Of a DNA stretch of 64,000 bases, positions 52,570-61,718 are shown piece after piece. The position numbers were made by a program, and so were the translations under genes. Position 1 is the first letter of the stretch, and each line of letters starts with the position of its first letter. Source of the DNA: G020353115 sp964640125 (GTDB lineage: Bacteria > Bacteroidota > Bacteroidia > Bacteroidales > VadinHA17); contig CAZXGG010000001.1 of the NCBI GenBank assembly GCA_964640125.1, positions 62,001 to 126,000 of the forward strand. The letters run 5' to 3'. The notes under the pieces were generated by a model. It saw only the letters and a list, made by a program, of their open reading frames with translations. It was not told where the DNA came from and ran no database searches.

Positions 52570-54267
52570 CTATTCTGCTTCAGCAACGATACGGGGAGCA
52601 GTGATCCGCAATATTGAGTAATATTGATCCTGATCCATAAGTACCTTTGAGGCACGAAGCAGCTGTTCGTCGTGTGAGAGAGAAGCGTGAATTTTGCCGC
52701 CCTGGTAATAATAACGACCGGCGATCTCTTCTTTCAGCAGTTCCAGGATCTCATCCCGGAATGTTTCAAGGTCTTGGTATTTATCGTGGGTCAATTTTTC
52801 CGTTAACAGGCGAAACTCCTCTTCTGACCGGTCAAAATATTTCTCTTTTTTTGCCAGTTCTTCAAGTTTCTTCAGGGCATTTTCGGTTTGGGTGTTGTAA
52901 TCAAATTTCCTGCTGTCGATAAACTGAATAAAATTTTCATAATCCTCATCGGAAATCGAAAAGCGGTCGGGAGGTGTAATGGAATCGTGTAGAATGGCAT
53001 ATTGCGTTGCAAAATCGAAGATAAGGAAACGAGAATATAGTTCGACGGTTATTTGACTTACTGTTTCAGGATTAATTTGAACATCAGGCACAATACCTCC
53101 GCCATCGTATACCGGTCTACCATGGCTTGTTGTATATTCCGCAATCAAAGAGTCGGGTATAGTTCCCACACTGCCATCTTCATTCCGGTTTGAATAGTCG
53201 AGTGCCTGAATGCATCTTCCACTGGGGATGTAATATTTTGCTGTAGTAACTTTCAGCTGGCTGTTGTAACTTAATGGTCTTGTGGTTTGAACCAGTCCTT
53301 TACCGAAGGTTCTCTCTCCGACAATAATTCCACGGTCAAGGTCCTGTACTGCTCCGGCTACGATTTCGGATGAAGAAGCCGAACTCCGATTCACCAGAAC
53401 GGCGATGGGGATAACGGTATCGATGGCTGCTTCGGTGGTGACATAACGGTGATCAAATTCCGTAACTTTGCCCCGGGTGCTGACGATTTCATGTCCTTTG
53501 GGGATAAACAGATTGGAGACAGTAACAGCTTCCAGCAGTAACCCTCCCGGATTGCCCCTCAAATCGAGAACCAAACCGTTCAGATCCTGTTTGCTTTTGA
53601 GGGAGACCAATGCATTTTTCACCTCTGTGCCGGCACCCATGGTAAAGTTGCTTAACCGGATATACCCAATATTCTGATCCAGCATACCATAATAGGGAAC
53701 GCTTTTTATCTGGATTTTTTTACGAACCAGTGTTTTCACGATGGGTTGATCCAGGCCGGGGCGTTGGACTGTAATCTCCAGTTGAGTACCCGGCAGGCCT
53801 TTTAACAGATCACTGATTTTGGTAATATCAAGCCCACGGGTTGATTTCCCATCCACCGCGACGATCAGATCGCCCGTTTTCAAATTGGCTCTATCGGCAG
53901 GAAAATTTTGATACACTTCGGAAATGACTGCATACTCACCACTGGCTCTGATCAGAGAACCAATCCCGCCATATTCCCCGGTTGTTAGCAATTGCAGGTC
54001 TTCCAGTTCCGATTCCGGAATGTACACGGTATAGGGATCCAATGTTTTCAGCATCTCATCAATGCTGGTTGTTATTAATTTTTCCGGATCCGTTTCATCG
54101 ACATAATATAGATTAAGCTCCCGGAAAAGAGAGGTATATATTTCAATATTTTTAACCAGCTTAAAATCGTTACTCTCTGAAAAGGCAAGAATGAACAGCG
54201 AAACAAAAATCAACACACCACCCGTTAGGGTTACCTTCCGTCTCTTTAAGAATTCAATAGTTTTCAT
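52570..54267 (-). CDS. S41-family carboxy-terminal protease with PDZ
   Basis: A 565-residue exported C-terminal processing peptidase. After a membrane segment at about residues 12-30, an N-terminal helical region runs to about 90, then a PDZ domain (about 95-180, GGIGSLIRASGEYAVI and NLKTGDLIVAVDG) and the S41 catalytic domain (about 190-380). The active-site Ser is in NRSSASSSEIVAGA, with the general base Lys in ERTFGKGLVQT. The C-terminal tail (about 400-565) is helical. Such proteases trim periplasmic proteins. I chose ATG at 54267; earlier in-frame starts (54324) lack a signal-peptide-like beginning. Confidence 0.93.
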   Translation of the reverse strand: MKTIEFLKRRKVTLTGGVLIFVSLFILAFSESNDFKLVKNIEIYTSLFRELNLYYVDETDPEKLITTSIDEMLKTLDPYTVYIPESELEDLQLLTTGEYGGIGSLIRASGEYAVISEVYQNFPADRANLKTGDLIVAVDGKSTRGLDITKISDLLKGLPGTQLEITVQRPGLDQPIVKTLVRKKIQIKSVPYYGMLDQNIGYIRLSNFTMGAGTEVKNALVSLKSKQDLNGLVLDLRGNPGGLLLEAVTVSNLFIPKGHEIVSTRGKVTEFDHRYVTTEAAIDTVIPIAVLVNRSSASSSEIVAGAVQDLDRGIIVGERTFGKGLVQTTRPLSYNSQLKVTTAKYYIPSGRCIQALDYSNRNEDGSVGTIPDSLIAEYTTSHGRPVYDGGGIVPDVQINPETVSQITVELYSRFLIFDFATQYAILHDSITPPDRFSISDEDYENFIQFIDSRKFDYNTQTENALKKLEELAKKEKYFDRSEEEFRLLTEKLTHDKYQDLETFRDEILELLKEEIAGRYYYQGGKIHASLSHDEQLLRASKVLMDQDQYYSILRITAPRIVAEAE

Positions 54268-54311
54268 ATGCATGAATTTTTCTGCAATAATCCGGCAATC
54301 ATTTGGAAATG

Positions 54312-54319
54312 CAAAGATA
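54312..54319 (-). promoter_or_regulatory. candidate -7 box of the S41 protease gene
   Basis: TATCTTTG on the minus strand fits TAnnTTTG, 44 bases before the start codon at 54267. No good -33 match. Confidence 0.28.
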
Positions 54320-54373
54320 AACAATCCGTCGTGATAACGTCTAATTGTTGTGTCCTAAAAAAGGATGAAACGC

Positions 54374-54595
54374 TCAGGGCACGGGATCGTTTCCATGTCC
54401 ACCCCATGGGTGACACCGCAGGATCCGTTTCAGGCAGAGCCATCCTCCCTTGAAGGGACCATGTTTTCCTATTGCCTCGATGCAGTAATTGGAACAGGTT
54501 GGAGTAAACCGGCAGGTAGCCGGGAATAACGGCGATATCAGGTACTGGTATACTTTTACCAGACCAATCATCATTATGCTAAGCGGATTTCTCAT
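54374..54595 (-). CDS. yidD: membrane protein insertion efficiency factor YidD
   Basis: A 73-residue YidD. It has a short amphipathic start (MRNPLSIMMIGLVKVYQYLI), then LFPATCRFTPTCSNYCIEAI, the Cys-rich motif of the family, and GGWLCLKRILRCHPWG. It helps YidC/Sec insert membrane proteins. I chose ATG at 54595, 17 bases inside the end of rnpA; an upstream ATG at 54640 would lie within rnpA for 45 bases. The rnpA-yidD order is conserved across bacteria. Confidence 0.93.
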   Translation of the reverse strand: MRNPLSIMMIGLVKVYQYLISPLFPATCRFTPTCSNYCIEAIGKHGPFKGGWLCLKRILRCHPWGGHGNDPVP

Positions 54596-54968
54596 GGTGA
54601 GCGATAAGCTGCTGCAGGGCAATGAATAATTTTTCCTCAATCATGGAATATGAAAGCACTTCATCTGAGATGTATACAAGCAGAATAGAGAGCTTTTTTT
54701 CTTTGGCAGAAAGGGGTTCAAAAAACTCCTTGTGCTTGCGGTAGGCTTCTCTGATTCTTCGCTTGATCAGGTTACGAACGACCGCCTTTTTAAACCGTTT
54801 TTTGGATACGGAGAAAGCAACCTGAACCGGAGATGGTCTTTTTCCTGATTCAAACATCCAATAGATCCGGAAGGGATAGGTTGTGTGAGTTCTTCCGGAT
54901 TCCAGCAGTTGGCCGATCTTTCGCGTACTGGTTAAACGCTCTGCTTTGTTGAAGGTGAATTTTTTCAT
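54579..54968 (-). CDS. rnpA: ribonuclease P protein component
   Basis: The 129-residue protein subunit of RNase P, which with the M1-type RNA trims 5' ends of pre-tRNAs. The signature RNLIKRRIREAYRKHKEF is the RNR motif of the family. The start KKFTFNKAERLTSTRKIGQLL is typical, and VQVAFSVSKKRFKKAVVRN surrounds the RNA-binding part. It overlaps yidD and lies 45 bases after hemD in transcription order. dnaA and rpmH are not upstream, unlike in many other phyla. Confidence 0.95.
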   Translation of the reverse strand: MKKFTFNKAERLTSTRKIGQLLESGRTHTTYPFRIYWMFESGKRPSPVQVAFSVSKKRFKKAVVRNLIKRRIREAYRKHKEFFEPLSAKEKKLSILLVYISDEVLSYSMIEEKLFIALQQLIAHHEKSA

Positions 54969-55013
54969 CTATCAGAACATTTCAACCGGTACGATCCAAA
55001 AGCGTGAAGTGGA

Positions 55014-55766
55014 TTATTTACAATTTTTATTATGCTCTTTGATGTATTGTTCCAGCGCCATGGTCATGCTGGGAGCCTCTGGATTGGGAGCTTCAATATC
55101 AAGGCGTAATCCCGCATCAAGAACAGCCCTTGTTGTGGTTGGTCCAAAAGCTGCAATTTTTGTGTTATTCTGCTTAAACTCAGGAAAATTCTGTTGCAGG
55201 GATTTTATCCCTGAGGGACTGAAAAAGACCAGAACATCATAATTGACATTGGAAAGATCGGAGAGATCACTACAAACCGTTTTATACAGGATTGCAATGG
55301 AAAAGAAGATCTTATGCTTGTTTAACAACGCTGGAATTTCTGGCTTGTGTTGATCAGACAGCGGAACAAAGAACTTCTCATCCTTATGTTTAAGAATAAG
55401 CTCCAATAAACCGGTAAAATTATTGTGACCGTAAAAAATTTTCCTCTTTCGGTAGACAATGTATTTTTGGAGGTAGAACGCAATCGATTCTGAAACACAA
55501 AAGTATTTCATCGAATCCGGAATGGTTAGCCGCATCTCTTCACTGATCCGGAAGAAGTGGTCAATTGCCGTTTTACTGGTAAAAATAACAGCGGAATGAC
55601 TTAAAATATCAGTTCGCGTTTGCCTAAAATCCTTTACCGACACCCCCTCTACATGAATAAATGGTCTGAAATCAATTTTCAGGTTATTCAGCCTGGCTAA
55701 TTCGAAATAGGGAGACTTTTCATTCTCTGGTTCGGGTTGAGAGACAAGTATCTTTTTGATTTTCAA
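55014..55766 (-). CDS. hemD: uroporphyrinogen-III synthase
   Basis: HemD cyclises hydroxymethylbilane to uroporphyrinogen III in heme synthesis. The family is poorly conserved; what supports it here is a 250-residue protein with two alpha/beta halves, the N-terminal KKILVSQPEPENEKSPYFELARL, a TIPDSMKYFCVSESIAFYLQ mid-part and the C-terminal VLVFFSPSGIKSLQQNF and IAAFGPTTTRAVLDAGLR. Next to rnpA-yidD, as in other Bacteroidota. ATG at 55766. hemA, hemB, hemC are not present. Confidence 0.85.
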   Translation of the reverse strand: MKIKKILVSQPEPENEKSPYFELARLNNLKIDFRPFIHVEGVSVKDFRQTRTDILSHSAVIFTSKTAIDHFFRISEEMRLTIPDSMKYFCVSESIAFYLQKYIVYRKRKIFYGHNNFTGLLELILKHKDEKFFVPLSDQHKPEIPALLNKHKIFFSIAILYKTVCSDLSDLSNVNYDVLVFFSPSGIKSLQQNFPEFKQNNTKIAAFGPTTTRAVLDAGLRLDIEAPNPEAPSMTMALEQYIKEHNKNCK

Positions 55767-55813
55767 AATGCAAAATTTTAATTTTACTATCTCTATATCA
55801 AAAACTTACAATA

Positions 55814-56980
55814 CTACACCAATAGTCCAGATAGCTTAAGAAATAGAAGTATTGGCAAAAATTCCAGGCCACAAAGGTATAAAAACCAATATAATATTGA
55901 AACTCCTTCCCGGATAAAAATTTGAAATCCCCGAAACAATCGGAACATATAGGCTATTAAAATCAGGACCATTCCGCTATACAGAAACAGGGGCAATACG
56001 GTATCCGATATATACACCATACCCAGTACAACCGGGAACAGGGCAAGGCCGAGGTTCCGGTTGAAAAGGAACACCGTATGGGTGTATTCGGCAAATGTTT
56101 TTTGGGTTAGTGAAATAGCTCCGAGAAGGTATAAAGCGATCGATTTTACAGCATAGAGCGCAATAATAAGAGCGGTCAGAAGAGCATATGCCCTGAAACC
56201 GCCCAACCGGCCAATTTCGATCTTCAGATAGGTTAAGGTAAGATAAAGGTAGAGTCCGGTATTCAGGTAAAAGATAATGTTCAGACCCAATGCCACACGG
56301 GATGAAACACTGCTCCGGTCACGGAAAAGATTATAGGAAACCTGCTGGTTGATTAATGCCGCGACAGTGCGGGAGAGAAATTTGTTATAAAACAGACGTA
56401 TCCAGGCTAGGATGATAAATGAGATCAGGAAAACCCCGAGAACCCAATCATGGGACACAACCATTTTTTCTTGTTCACCCAACCCCTTTTCAGCCTCCTT
56501 CTGTAACCCTACCGTTTCTTTCACTGTTTTGACTGTGTCACCTGTTTCCCCATGATCTTCTATGAAGACCGGTTCACCTTCTTCTTTTCCCAGATAGGAA
56601 TACCTGGGCAGGTTCAATGAAAATTCCGGAAGGAGTAAAAAAGAGAGGGAATCCACTGATAAAATGACATGGCTTGAATCAAGCAAAACCACCGGTACGG
56701 GCTCAACCTCTTGAATGATACGAAAAGAAGGTCTTTGCGGCTGTCGGGCAAGTGAATCGATGGTGTCTTGATGGCGATTGCTTCGTTCAAAAAGTGACTG
56801 AATATCCTCCGGTGAGAATTGCGGGATTGACAGTGAATCACTCGCTTTCTGGACGGAATCCTGGCCCGCTTCCATGGCGGTGCTATCCTGAGACACACCG
56901 GATGGAATGCTATCCTGCAGGCTTATTATCCATTTTGAAGCTGGATTGGTTTGATGCTTTTTATGATCGTTCACCAACAT
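55814..56980 (-). CDS. DUF4271 membrane protein
   Basis: A 388-residue protein. Residues about 1-175 are a polar, Ser-, Gln- and Asp-rich extracytoplasmic or cytoplasmic region without recognisable domains; the second half (about 178-388) is the DUF4271 domain with seven or eight membrane segments (WVLGVFLISFIILAWIRLFY, IFYLNTGLYLYLTLTYL, LYLCGLEFLPILLFLKLSG). It lies next to hemD on the same strand with a 47-base gap, a conserved neighbour in the phylum. Function unknown. A TATCTTTG box lies 24 bases upstream. Confidence 0.85.
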   Translation of the reverse strand: MLVNDHKKHQTNPASKWIISLQDSIPSGVSQDSTAMEAGQDSVQKASDSLSIPQFSPEDIQSLFERSNRHQDTIDSLARQPQRPSFRIIQEVEPVPVVLLDSSHVILSVDSLSFLLLPEFSLNLPRYSYLGKEEGEPVFIEDHGETGDTVKTVKETVGLQKEAEKGLGEQEKMVVSHDWVLGVFLISFIILAWIRLFYNKFLSRTVAALINQQVSYNLFRDRSSVSSRVALGLNIIFYLNTGLYLYLTLTYLKIEIGRLGGFRAYALLTALIIALYAVKSIALYLLGAISLTQKTFAEYTHTVFLFNRNLGLALFPVVLGMVYISDTVLPLFLYSGMVLILIAYMFRLFRGFQIFIREGVSILYWFLYLCGLEFLPILLFLKLSGLLV

Positions 56981-57003
56981 CGATTTCTCAGATAAATAAT
57001 GGG

Positions 57004-57011
57004 CAAAGATA
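57004..57011 (-). promoter_or_regulatory. candidate -7 box of the DUF4271-hemD-rnpA unit
   Basis: TATCTTTG on the minus strand fits TAnnTTTG, 23 bases before the start codon at 56980. No -33 match at the right spacing. Confidence 0.3.
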
Positions 57012-57061
57012 TATCAATTCGCTGAGAATATTCTTTCATGCTCTGGTACGCAGTTGCGGGA

Positions 57062-57949
57062 TTAAAAAAATGTGAACTCTGTTTTTTTGCCCGTCCTGAG
57101 TGATTCGATGTCAGACAATAAATGATTGGCCAATCGGCTTGCCCCGAAACGAAAAAGAGATGGTGTTATCCATTCAGCACCCAGGCTATTTGCAACGATA
57201 GCCAGAAAAGGAAGAGCCTCTGAAGAGAAGGATATCCCACCGGCGGGTTTAATGCCAACCCTTTTTCCTGTAGCGGAATAGTAATCACGTATCGCTGTAC
57301 ACATCACACCAACTGCCTCAATCGTTGCAGCAGGTTGAAATTTCCCGGTGGATGTTTTGATAAAATCAGCACCCGATTCCATGGCAAGCATACTGGCCCT
57401 ATAGATGTTTTCATGGGAAGATAGCGCTCCTGTTTCAAGGATGACTTTCAGTGGGTATTTTTGTGCGACCCGCCTTATCTCTTTTAATTCTTTTTCTACA
57501 TCCGGAATATTTGATTCCAGGAATTTTCCTACAGAGATAACGACATCGATCTCTTCAGCTCCGTTTTCAATCGCCAGCTCAATCTCGGCTAATTTTATTT
57601 TCAAAAAGGTTTGTGAGGAGGGAAATCCTCCGGCGACAGAAGCAATTTTTACATTTGGCACTGCAAGCACATCCCGGACACAGGACACGAGTGATGGATA
57701 GACACAGATAGCGGCAACATTTGGCATATCCGGGAAACGACTGGGAAATTGATTTACATTTTCACAGAGTGAACGGATTCTTTTCTCCGTATCGGTTGTA
57801 TTTAACGTGGTCAGATCCAGCAAACTGAATATGGTCTTCAATCCGTCCGGGTGATTAAACGATCCGGCGGATGAAATGGCAGAATCCACAAGCTGTTTAA
57901 CGAACCGATCCGAAATTTTTTTCCTGTAGTTTTTATGTTTTGTATCCAT
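57062..57949 (-). CDS. deoC: deoxyribose-phosphate aldolase
   Basis: DeoC splits deoxyribose 5-phosphate to acetaldehyde and glyceraldehyde 3-phosphate in nucleoside catabolism. The 295-residue protein has EIDVVISVGKFL with the first conserved Asp, KVILETGAL, GADFIKTSTGKF with the Schiff-base Lys, and GIKPAGGIS with the second Lys. It is longer than E. coli DeoC at the N-terminus, which is usual for this branch. ATG at 57949; an ATG at 57976 adds nine residues. It is followed by DUF4271 and preceded by the MFS gene, same strand. Confidence 0.95.
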   Translation of the reverse strand: MDTKHKNYRKKISDRFVKQLVDSAISSAGSFNHPDGLKTIFSLLDLTTLNTTDTEKRIRSLCENVNQFPSRFPDMPNVAAICVYPSLVSCVRDVLAVPNVKIASVAGGFPSSQTFLKIKLAEIELAIENGAEEIDVVISVGKFLESNIPDVEKELKEIRRVAQKYPLKVILETGALSSHENIYRASMLAMESGADFIKTSTGKFQPAATIEAVGVMCTAIRDYYSATGKRVGIKPAGGISFSSEALPFLAIVANSLGAEWITPSLFRFGASRLANHLLSDIESLRTGKKTEFTFF

Positions 57950-58027
57950 TGTGTTACCCTGTGCTGATTGGTGCATCTTTTTTGCAGTCCCTGACGGTCA
58001 ACATAATTATAGCTTTAAACAAACGGA

Positions 58028-59437
58028 TTATCTCTTTCCGGAATTTTTGCCGGGAGCCGTTTTACCTCTTGCTATGGAGGCAAAGATACCACCAAAACAG
58101 AGAATTGAAAAAATAAGGAATGCCATTTTCACACTTGATAAAAATTCCGCATAATTGGATGGATTGATGTCAGTCCGGCCAATGAACAGGGAAAAGAGCA
58201 TCATGGCAATGCCCATACTGAACATCTGACCGACCGCTCGCATGGTTGCCTGTGTGCCGGATGCAACACCGAGGAATTTTTTTTCAACGGAATTCATGAT
58301 GGCATTTACATTGGGTGAGGAGAATAGTGCAAAACCTGTTCCCAGGATCAGCAGATTAATGATGATTACCAGCATTGAGGTAGCAGGAGTAAGAAAGACA
58401 AGCAGGAAGAGTCCCACCATGGATAATCCCATACCGACAGAAGCAACGATTCTGGATTCAATTCTATCGGAGAATTTCCCTGAAATCGGAGATAGTATTG
58501 CCATAATAATGGGCTGGGAGACAAGCACCAATCCTGCTTCATGAGGAGGGAGATCTTTGATATATTGCAGGTAGAGGCTTAATAGAAAACCGGTTGCAAA
58601 GGTTGCGGCATAGTTTATTAATGCCGCCAGATTTGAGAATGCAAAAATCCGGTTATGCCGGAACAAGTTTATTTCCAGAACTGGATATGCAGACCTCTTT
58701 TCAACCCGGAAAAACCCGCCGAACAATATCAGACCAGAAATGATAAACAGCCAGCCAAACCATTCAGGTAGACGTGTAAATCCATACATCAGCAGAAATA
58801 GCGCCGCTCCATACAATATACTGCCCTGCCAGTCGAATCGCTCTTTGGCTGCATCAGCCCAATCCTGTTTTAGCATTAAAAGAATCAGGATAATAGCGGA
58901 TAGTCCGATCGGTACAAGAACCAGAAAGATACTTTTCCAGCCCAGATATTGGGTCAGTAATCCTCCACCAAACGGCCCGATCGATAAACCGATATAGACG
59001 GCTGAAACGTTGATGCCTAAAGGCCTGCCACGTTCTCCCGGAGGGTAGACAGAAGTGATAATCGCTGTGCTGGTGCTGAAGATCATGGAGCTTCCAAGAC
59101 CCTGTACTACTCTGAAGGCAATCAGTTGATGAATGCTGGCAGAGAGGGCACACAGGATGGAAGTGATGATAAACAGGGCAAGACCAATGGTGTAGATCTT
59201 TTTTCTGCCTACGATATCGGCCAGCTTGCCAAGGGGAACAAGAAAGATTGCTGCAGACAGGATATACGAAGTAGCCACCCAGGAGATTTGAACCGCATTG
59301 GCATTAAACTCTTTCCCAATCGTAGGTAATGCCACGTTAATTGCAGAACCCATGAACGGAGTCATGAACGATGCGATAACGGCAATCGATAACGCGGTTC
59401 GTTTAACGGATGTGTCGGGAAAATCCTGGTGAATCAT
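58028..59437 (-). CDS. MFS drug/solute exporter, DHA2 family
   Basis: A 469-residue proton-driven exporter with 14 predicted membrane segments. Motif A-like stretches include LGKLADIVGRKKIYTIGLALFI and the DHA2 signature GSAINVALPTIGKEF; RVVQGLGSSMIFSTSTAII follows. Efflux of drugs or lipophilic compounds is the usual role, but the substrate is not predictable. ATG at 59437. It lies 78 bases before deoC, same strand, and 39 bases after dtd. Confidence 0.92.
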   Translation of the reverse strand: MIHQDFPDTSVKRTALSIAVIASFMTPFMGSAINVALPTIGKEFNANAVQISWVATSYILSAAIFLVPLGKLADIVGRKKIYTIGLALFIITSILCALSASIHQLIAFRVVQGLGSSMIFSTSTAIITSVYPPGERGRPLGINVSAVYIGLSIGPFGGGLLTQYLGWKSIFLVLVPIGLSAIILILLMLKQDWADAAKERFDWQGSILYGAALFLLMYGFTRLPEWFGWLFIISGLILFGGFFRVEKRSAYPVLEINLFRHNRIFAFSNLAALINYAATFATGFLLSLYLQYIKDLPPHEAGLVLVSQPIIMAILSPISGKFSDRIESRIVASVGMGLSMVGLFLLVFLTPATSMLVIIINLLILGTGFALFSSPNVNAIMNSVEKKFLGVASGTQATMRAVGQMFSMGIAMMLFSLFIGRTDINPSNYAEFLSSVKMAFLIFSILCFGGIFASIARGKTAPGKNSGKR

Positions 59438-59476
59438 GTTGCTGTTTTACATGGATGGCAAGTCAGATAAGATGAA

Positions 59477-59929
59477 CTATTCTCTGTTTTTTGTGTCAAT
59501 CCATATCGTTACCGGACCATCATTAATGAGGTTGATGTGCATGTATGCACCAAACTCTCCGGTCTTTACCGTTTTTCCCAACATTGTCCCCAGTTGTTTT
59601 ACAAACGCTTCGTATAACGGAATGGCAAATTCCGGCTTAGCAGCCCTGATGTAGGATGGGCGATTCCCTTTCTTTGTCTTGGCATGAAGTGTAAACTGAC
59701 TGACTGCCAGTGCTTCACCATCAACCTCCGTAATGGGCACATTCATGATTCCCTGCGCATCATCAAAAATGCGCAGTTGGGCAATCTTCCTGCATAACCA
59801 CGCCACATCGTCCACAGTGTCTTCAATTTCTATCCCAAGCAGAATCAACAAACCGTGGTCAATTTCTGATTTAATTTCTTCTTCAATGCTTACCGAAGCA
59901 TGGGTTACTCGTTGTATCACTGCACGCAT
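59477..59929 (-). CDS. dtd: D-aminoacyl-tRNA deacylase
   Basis: Dtd hydrolyses D-amino acids and glycine from mischarged tRNA. The 150-residue protein begins MRAVIQRVTHASVSIEEE and shows the SQFTLHAKTKKGNRPSY motif (the SQFTL family box) and, near the end, NDGPVTIWID with the Gly-cisPro pair that sets stereospecificity. ATG at 59929. Followed by the MFS gene, preceded by the amidase gene. Confidence 0.96.
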   Translation of the reverse strand: MRAVIQRVTHASVSIEEEIKSEIDHGLLILLGIEIEDTVDDVAWLCRKIAQLRIFDDAQGIMNVPITEVDGEALAVSQFTLHAKTKKGNRPSYIRAAKPEFAIPLYEAFVKQLGTMLGKTVKTGEFGAYMHINLINDGPVTIWIDTKNRE

Positions 59930-59965
59930 AAATCAATACTTAACTGTTTTTCCGATCATTCAGGT

Positions 59966-61702
59966 TCACTTTGATGGTAATGCACCCAGGGTAAAAAAGC
60001 GGGGATGGAGGTCGTCAAAATCGGTTTCCTGCTGATACATAGCTGCAACAGCAAGAATGGTTGCTTCATCAAAGAGATTGCCTATAAACGAAATGCTGGT
60101 TGGGGTTCCCCGCTGGTTAAATCCATTGGGAACCACGACAACCGGATGACCGGTAAGATTCGTTATGAGAAGCTGGTTTCCGCCAAAGCTGGGTGTGACG
60201 ATGAGGTCGTATTGTTCCATTAGCTTCTGCATCTCCTGAATGAGCAGATAGCGAATACGGTTTGCCTGAATGTATTCGACGGCAGGAATAAATCGTGCCT
60301 GACGGAAAAGATTGGGCCAGGCTCCCCGGTTTTGACGAACCAAAAGCGTATCCCTGTTGGACCGGGTAAGCTCATCAAATGCTGCTGCAGCCTCTGCATT
60401 CAGAATGATTCGCAGGGAAGAGACAGGCAGCGTGTCGGGGAAGGAGACCGGCATGAGTTCAGCGCCCATCTTTTTCAGAACCGCGAGTGTCTTTTTGTCG
60501 TTCTTTTTCGTTGGATAATCTGCATCGAATGCTTCCTTGAAATATCCGATGCGAAGGGTTGAAATATCCGGATTCGGGCTATAGTTAAATGGCAGATCGA
60601 CCAGGGTCTGGTCAATCCCGTCCGGACCGATCATGGCATGGAATACCAGGGCACAATCGGCAGCATTTCTGCAGATCGGTCCGATCTTATCCATGGTCCA
60701 GCTTAATGCCATAGCTCCGGTTCTGCTAACCCGACCGTAGGTGGGTCTGAGACCTGATGTTCCACAACGTGTCGAGGGAGAGACGATAGAACCCAATGTT
60801 TCCGTTCCTATGGAAAAGGGGACCAGGCCGGCGGCAGTTGCGGATGCGGAGCCGGCAGAAGAGCCACTGGAACCCTGCTTGAGATCCCATGGATTTCTTG
60901 TTGTATCGGCATACCAGACATCCCCCATGGCTAAAGCACCCATGGATAATTTAGCCACCAGCACAGCACCCGCCTCTTCCAGTTTTTTTACAACCGTTGC
61001 CGTTTCATCAATGATTTGTTCCTTAAAGGGTGCTGCACCCCAGGTCGTTTTATATCCCTCCACGGCTAGCAGGTCTTTCACACCATAGGGAATGCCATGC
61101 AGAGGGCCCCTGTATTTACCCTGAGCGATCTCTTCATCAGCACGGGTCGCTTGTGCAATGGCTAACTCTTCTGTCAGGGTGATCACACAATGAAGCGTAT
61201 CCCCAAATTGTTTCAAACGATCGATGAAAAAATGCGTCAATTCAACCGATTTGATTTTTTGGTTTTTTATCAGTTGTGCCAGTTCTGCAACGCGATAAAA
61301 GGCAAGATCATTCCTGTTTTTCGGCAAAGAAACATTTTCCGGTAAGCCCCATTCAACCGGTTCCTGTTGTTGAGGAAAAGTGACCCCGATTGGAATGGGA
61401 TTAAACTGGATCGAAGGAGGAATGCTATTGTCAAGAGGGAAGGAGCGGATTTCATTGTATAACTGCGTATAATAGGCAAGGCCACCTGACATCTGAGCCC
61501 TTTCCGTCTGGTCAAACTGTAACCCCATGTGATTTTCTGCTTCAAGGATGACCGTATCGGGAAGCATTGTGCTGGTTTCTGTTCCATCAGCATTCGCTGT
61601 TGACTCACGCTTGCAGGCATGGATCACGATGAAAAAAAGCAACAGGATCGGAATGGACCGGTATATGAAATATTGGTATAAAGGAGTGTGAGAACGAGTC
61701 AT
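59966..61702 (-). CDS. amidase signature-family lipoprotein
   Basis: A 578-residue amidase with an N-terminal hydrophobic segment and lipobox-like FFIVIHAC (Cys30), then a polar linker and, from about residue 150, the amidase-signature core: the catalytic triad is Lys in GVKDLLAVEGYK, cis-Ser in GSSGSSAGSASATAAG, and the nucleophile Ser in the TLGSIVSPSTRCG part. C-terminal ASP-like loops are typical. Exported and lipid-anchored, it probably hydrolyses amides or peptide derivatives in the periplasm. ATG at 61702; ATG 61708 is an alternative. It follows the phosphofructokinase gene by 16 bases. Confidence 0.9.
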   Translation of the reverse strand: MTRSHTPLYQYFIYRSIPILLLFFIVIHACKRESTANADGTETSTMLPDTVILEAENHMGLQFDQTERAQMSGGLAYYTQLYNEIRSFPLDNSIPPSIQFNPIPIGVTFPQQQEPVEWGLPENVSLPKNRNDLAFYRVAELAQLIKNQKIKSVELTHFFIDRLKQFGDTLHCVITLTEELAIAQATRADEEIAQGKYRGPLHGIPYGVKDLLAVEGYKTTWGAAPFKEQIIDETATVVKKLEEAGAVLVAKLSMGALAMGDVWYADTTRNPWDLKQGSSGSSAGSASATAAGLVPFSIGTETLGSIVSPSTRCGTSGLRPTYGRVSRTGAMALSWTMDKIGPICRNAADCALVFHAMIGPDGIDQTLVDLPFNYSPNPDISTLRIGYFKEAFDADYPTKKNDKKTLAVLKKMGAELMPVSFPDTLPVSSLRIILNAEAAAAFDELTRSNRDTLLVRQNRGAWPNLFRQARFIPAVEYIQANRIRYLLIQEMQKLMEQYDLIVTPSFGGNQLLITNLTGHPVVVVPNGFNQRGTPTSISFIGNLFDEATILAVAAMYQQETDFDDLHPRFFTLGALPSK

Positions 61703-61718
61703 GATCATGGGTTTAATG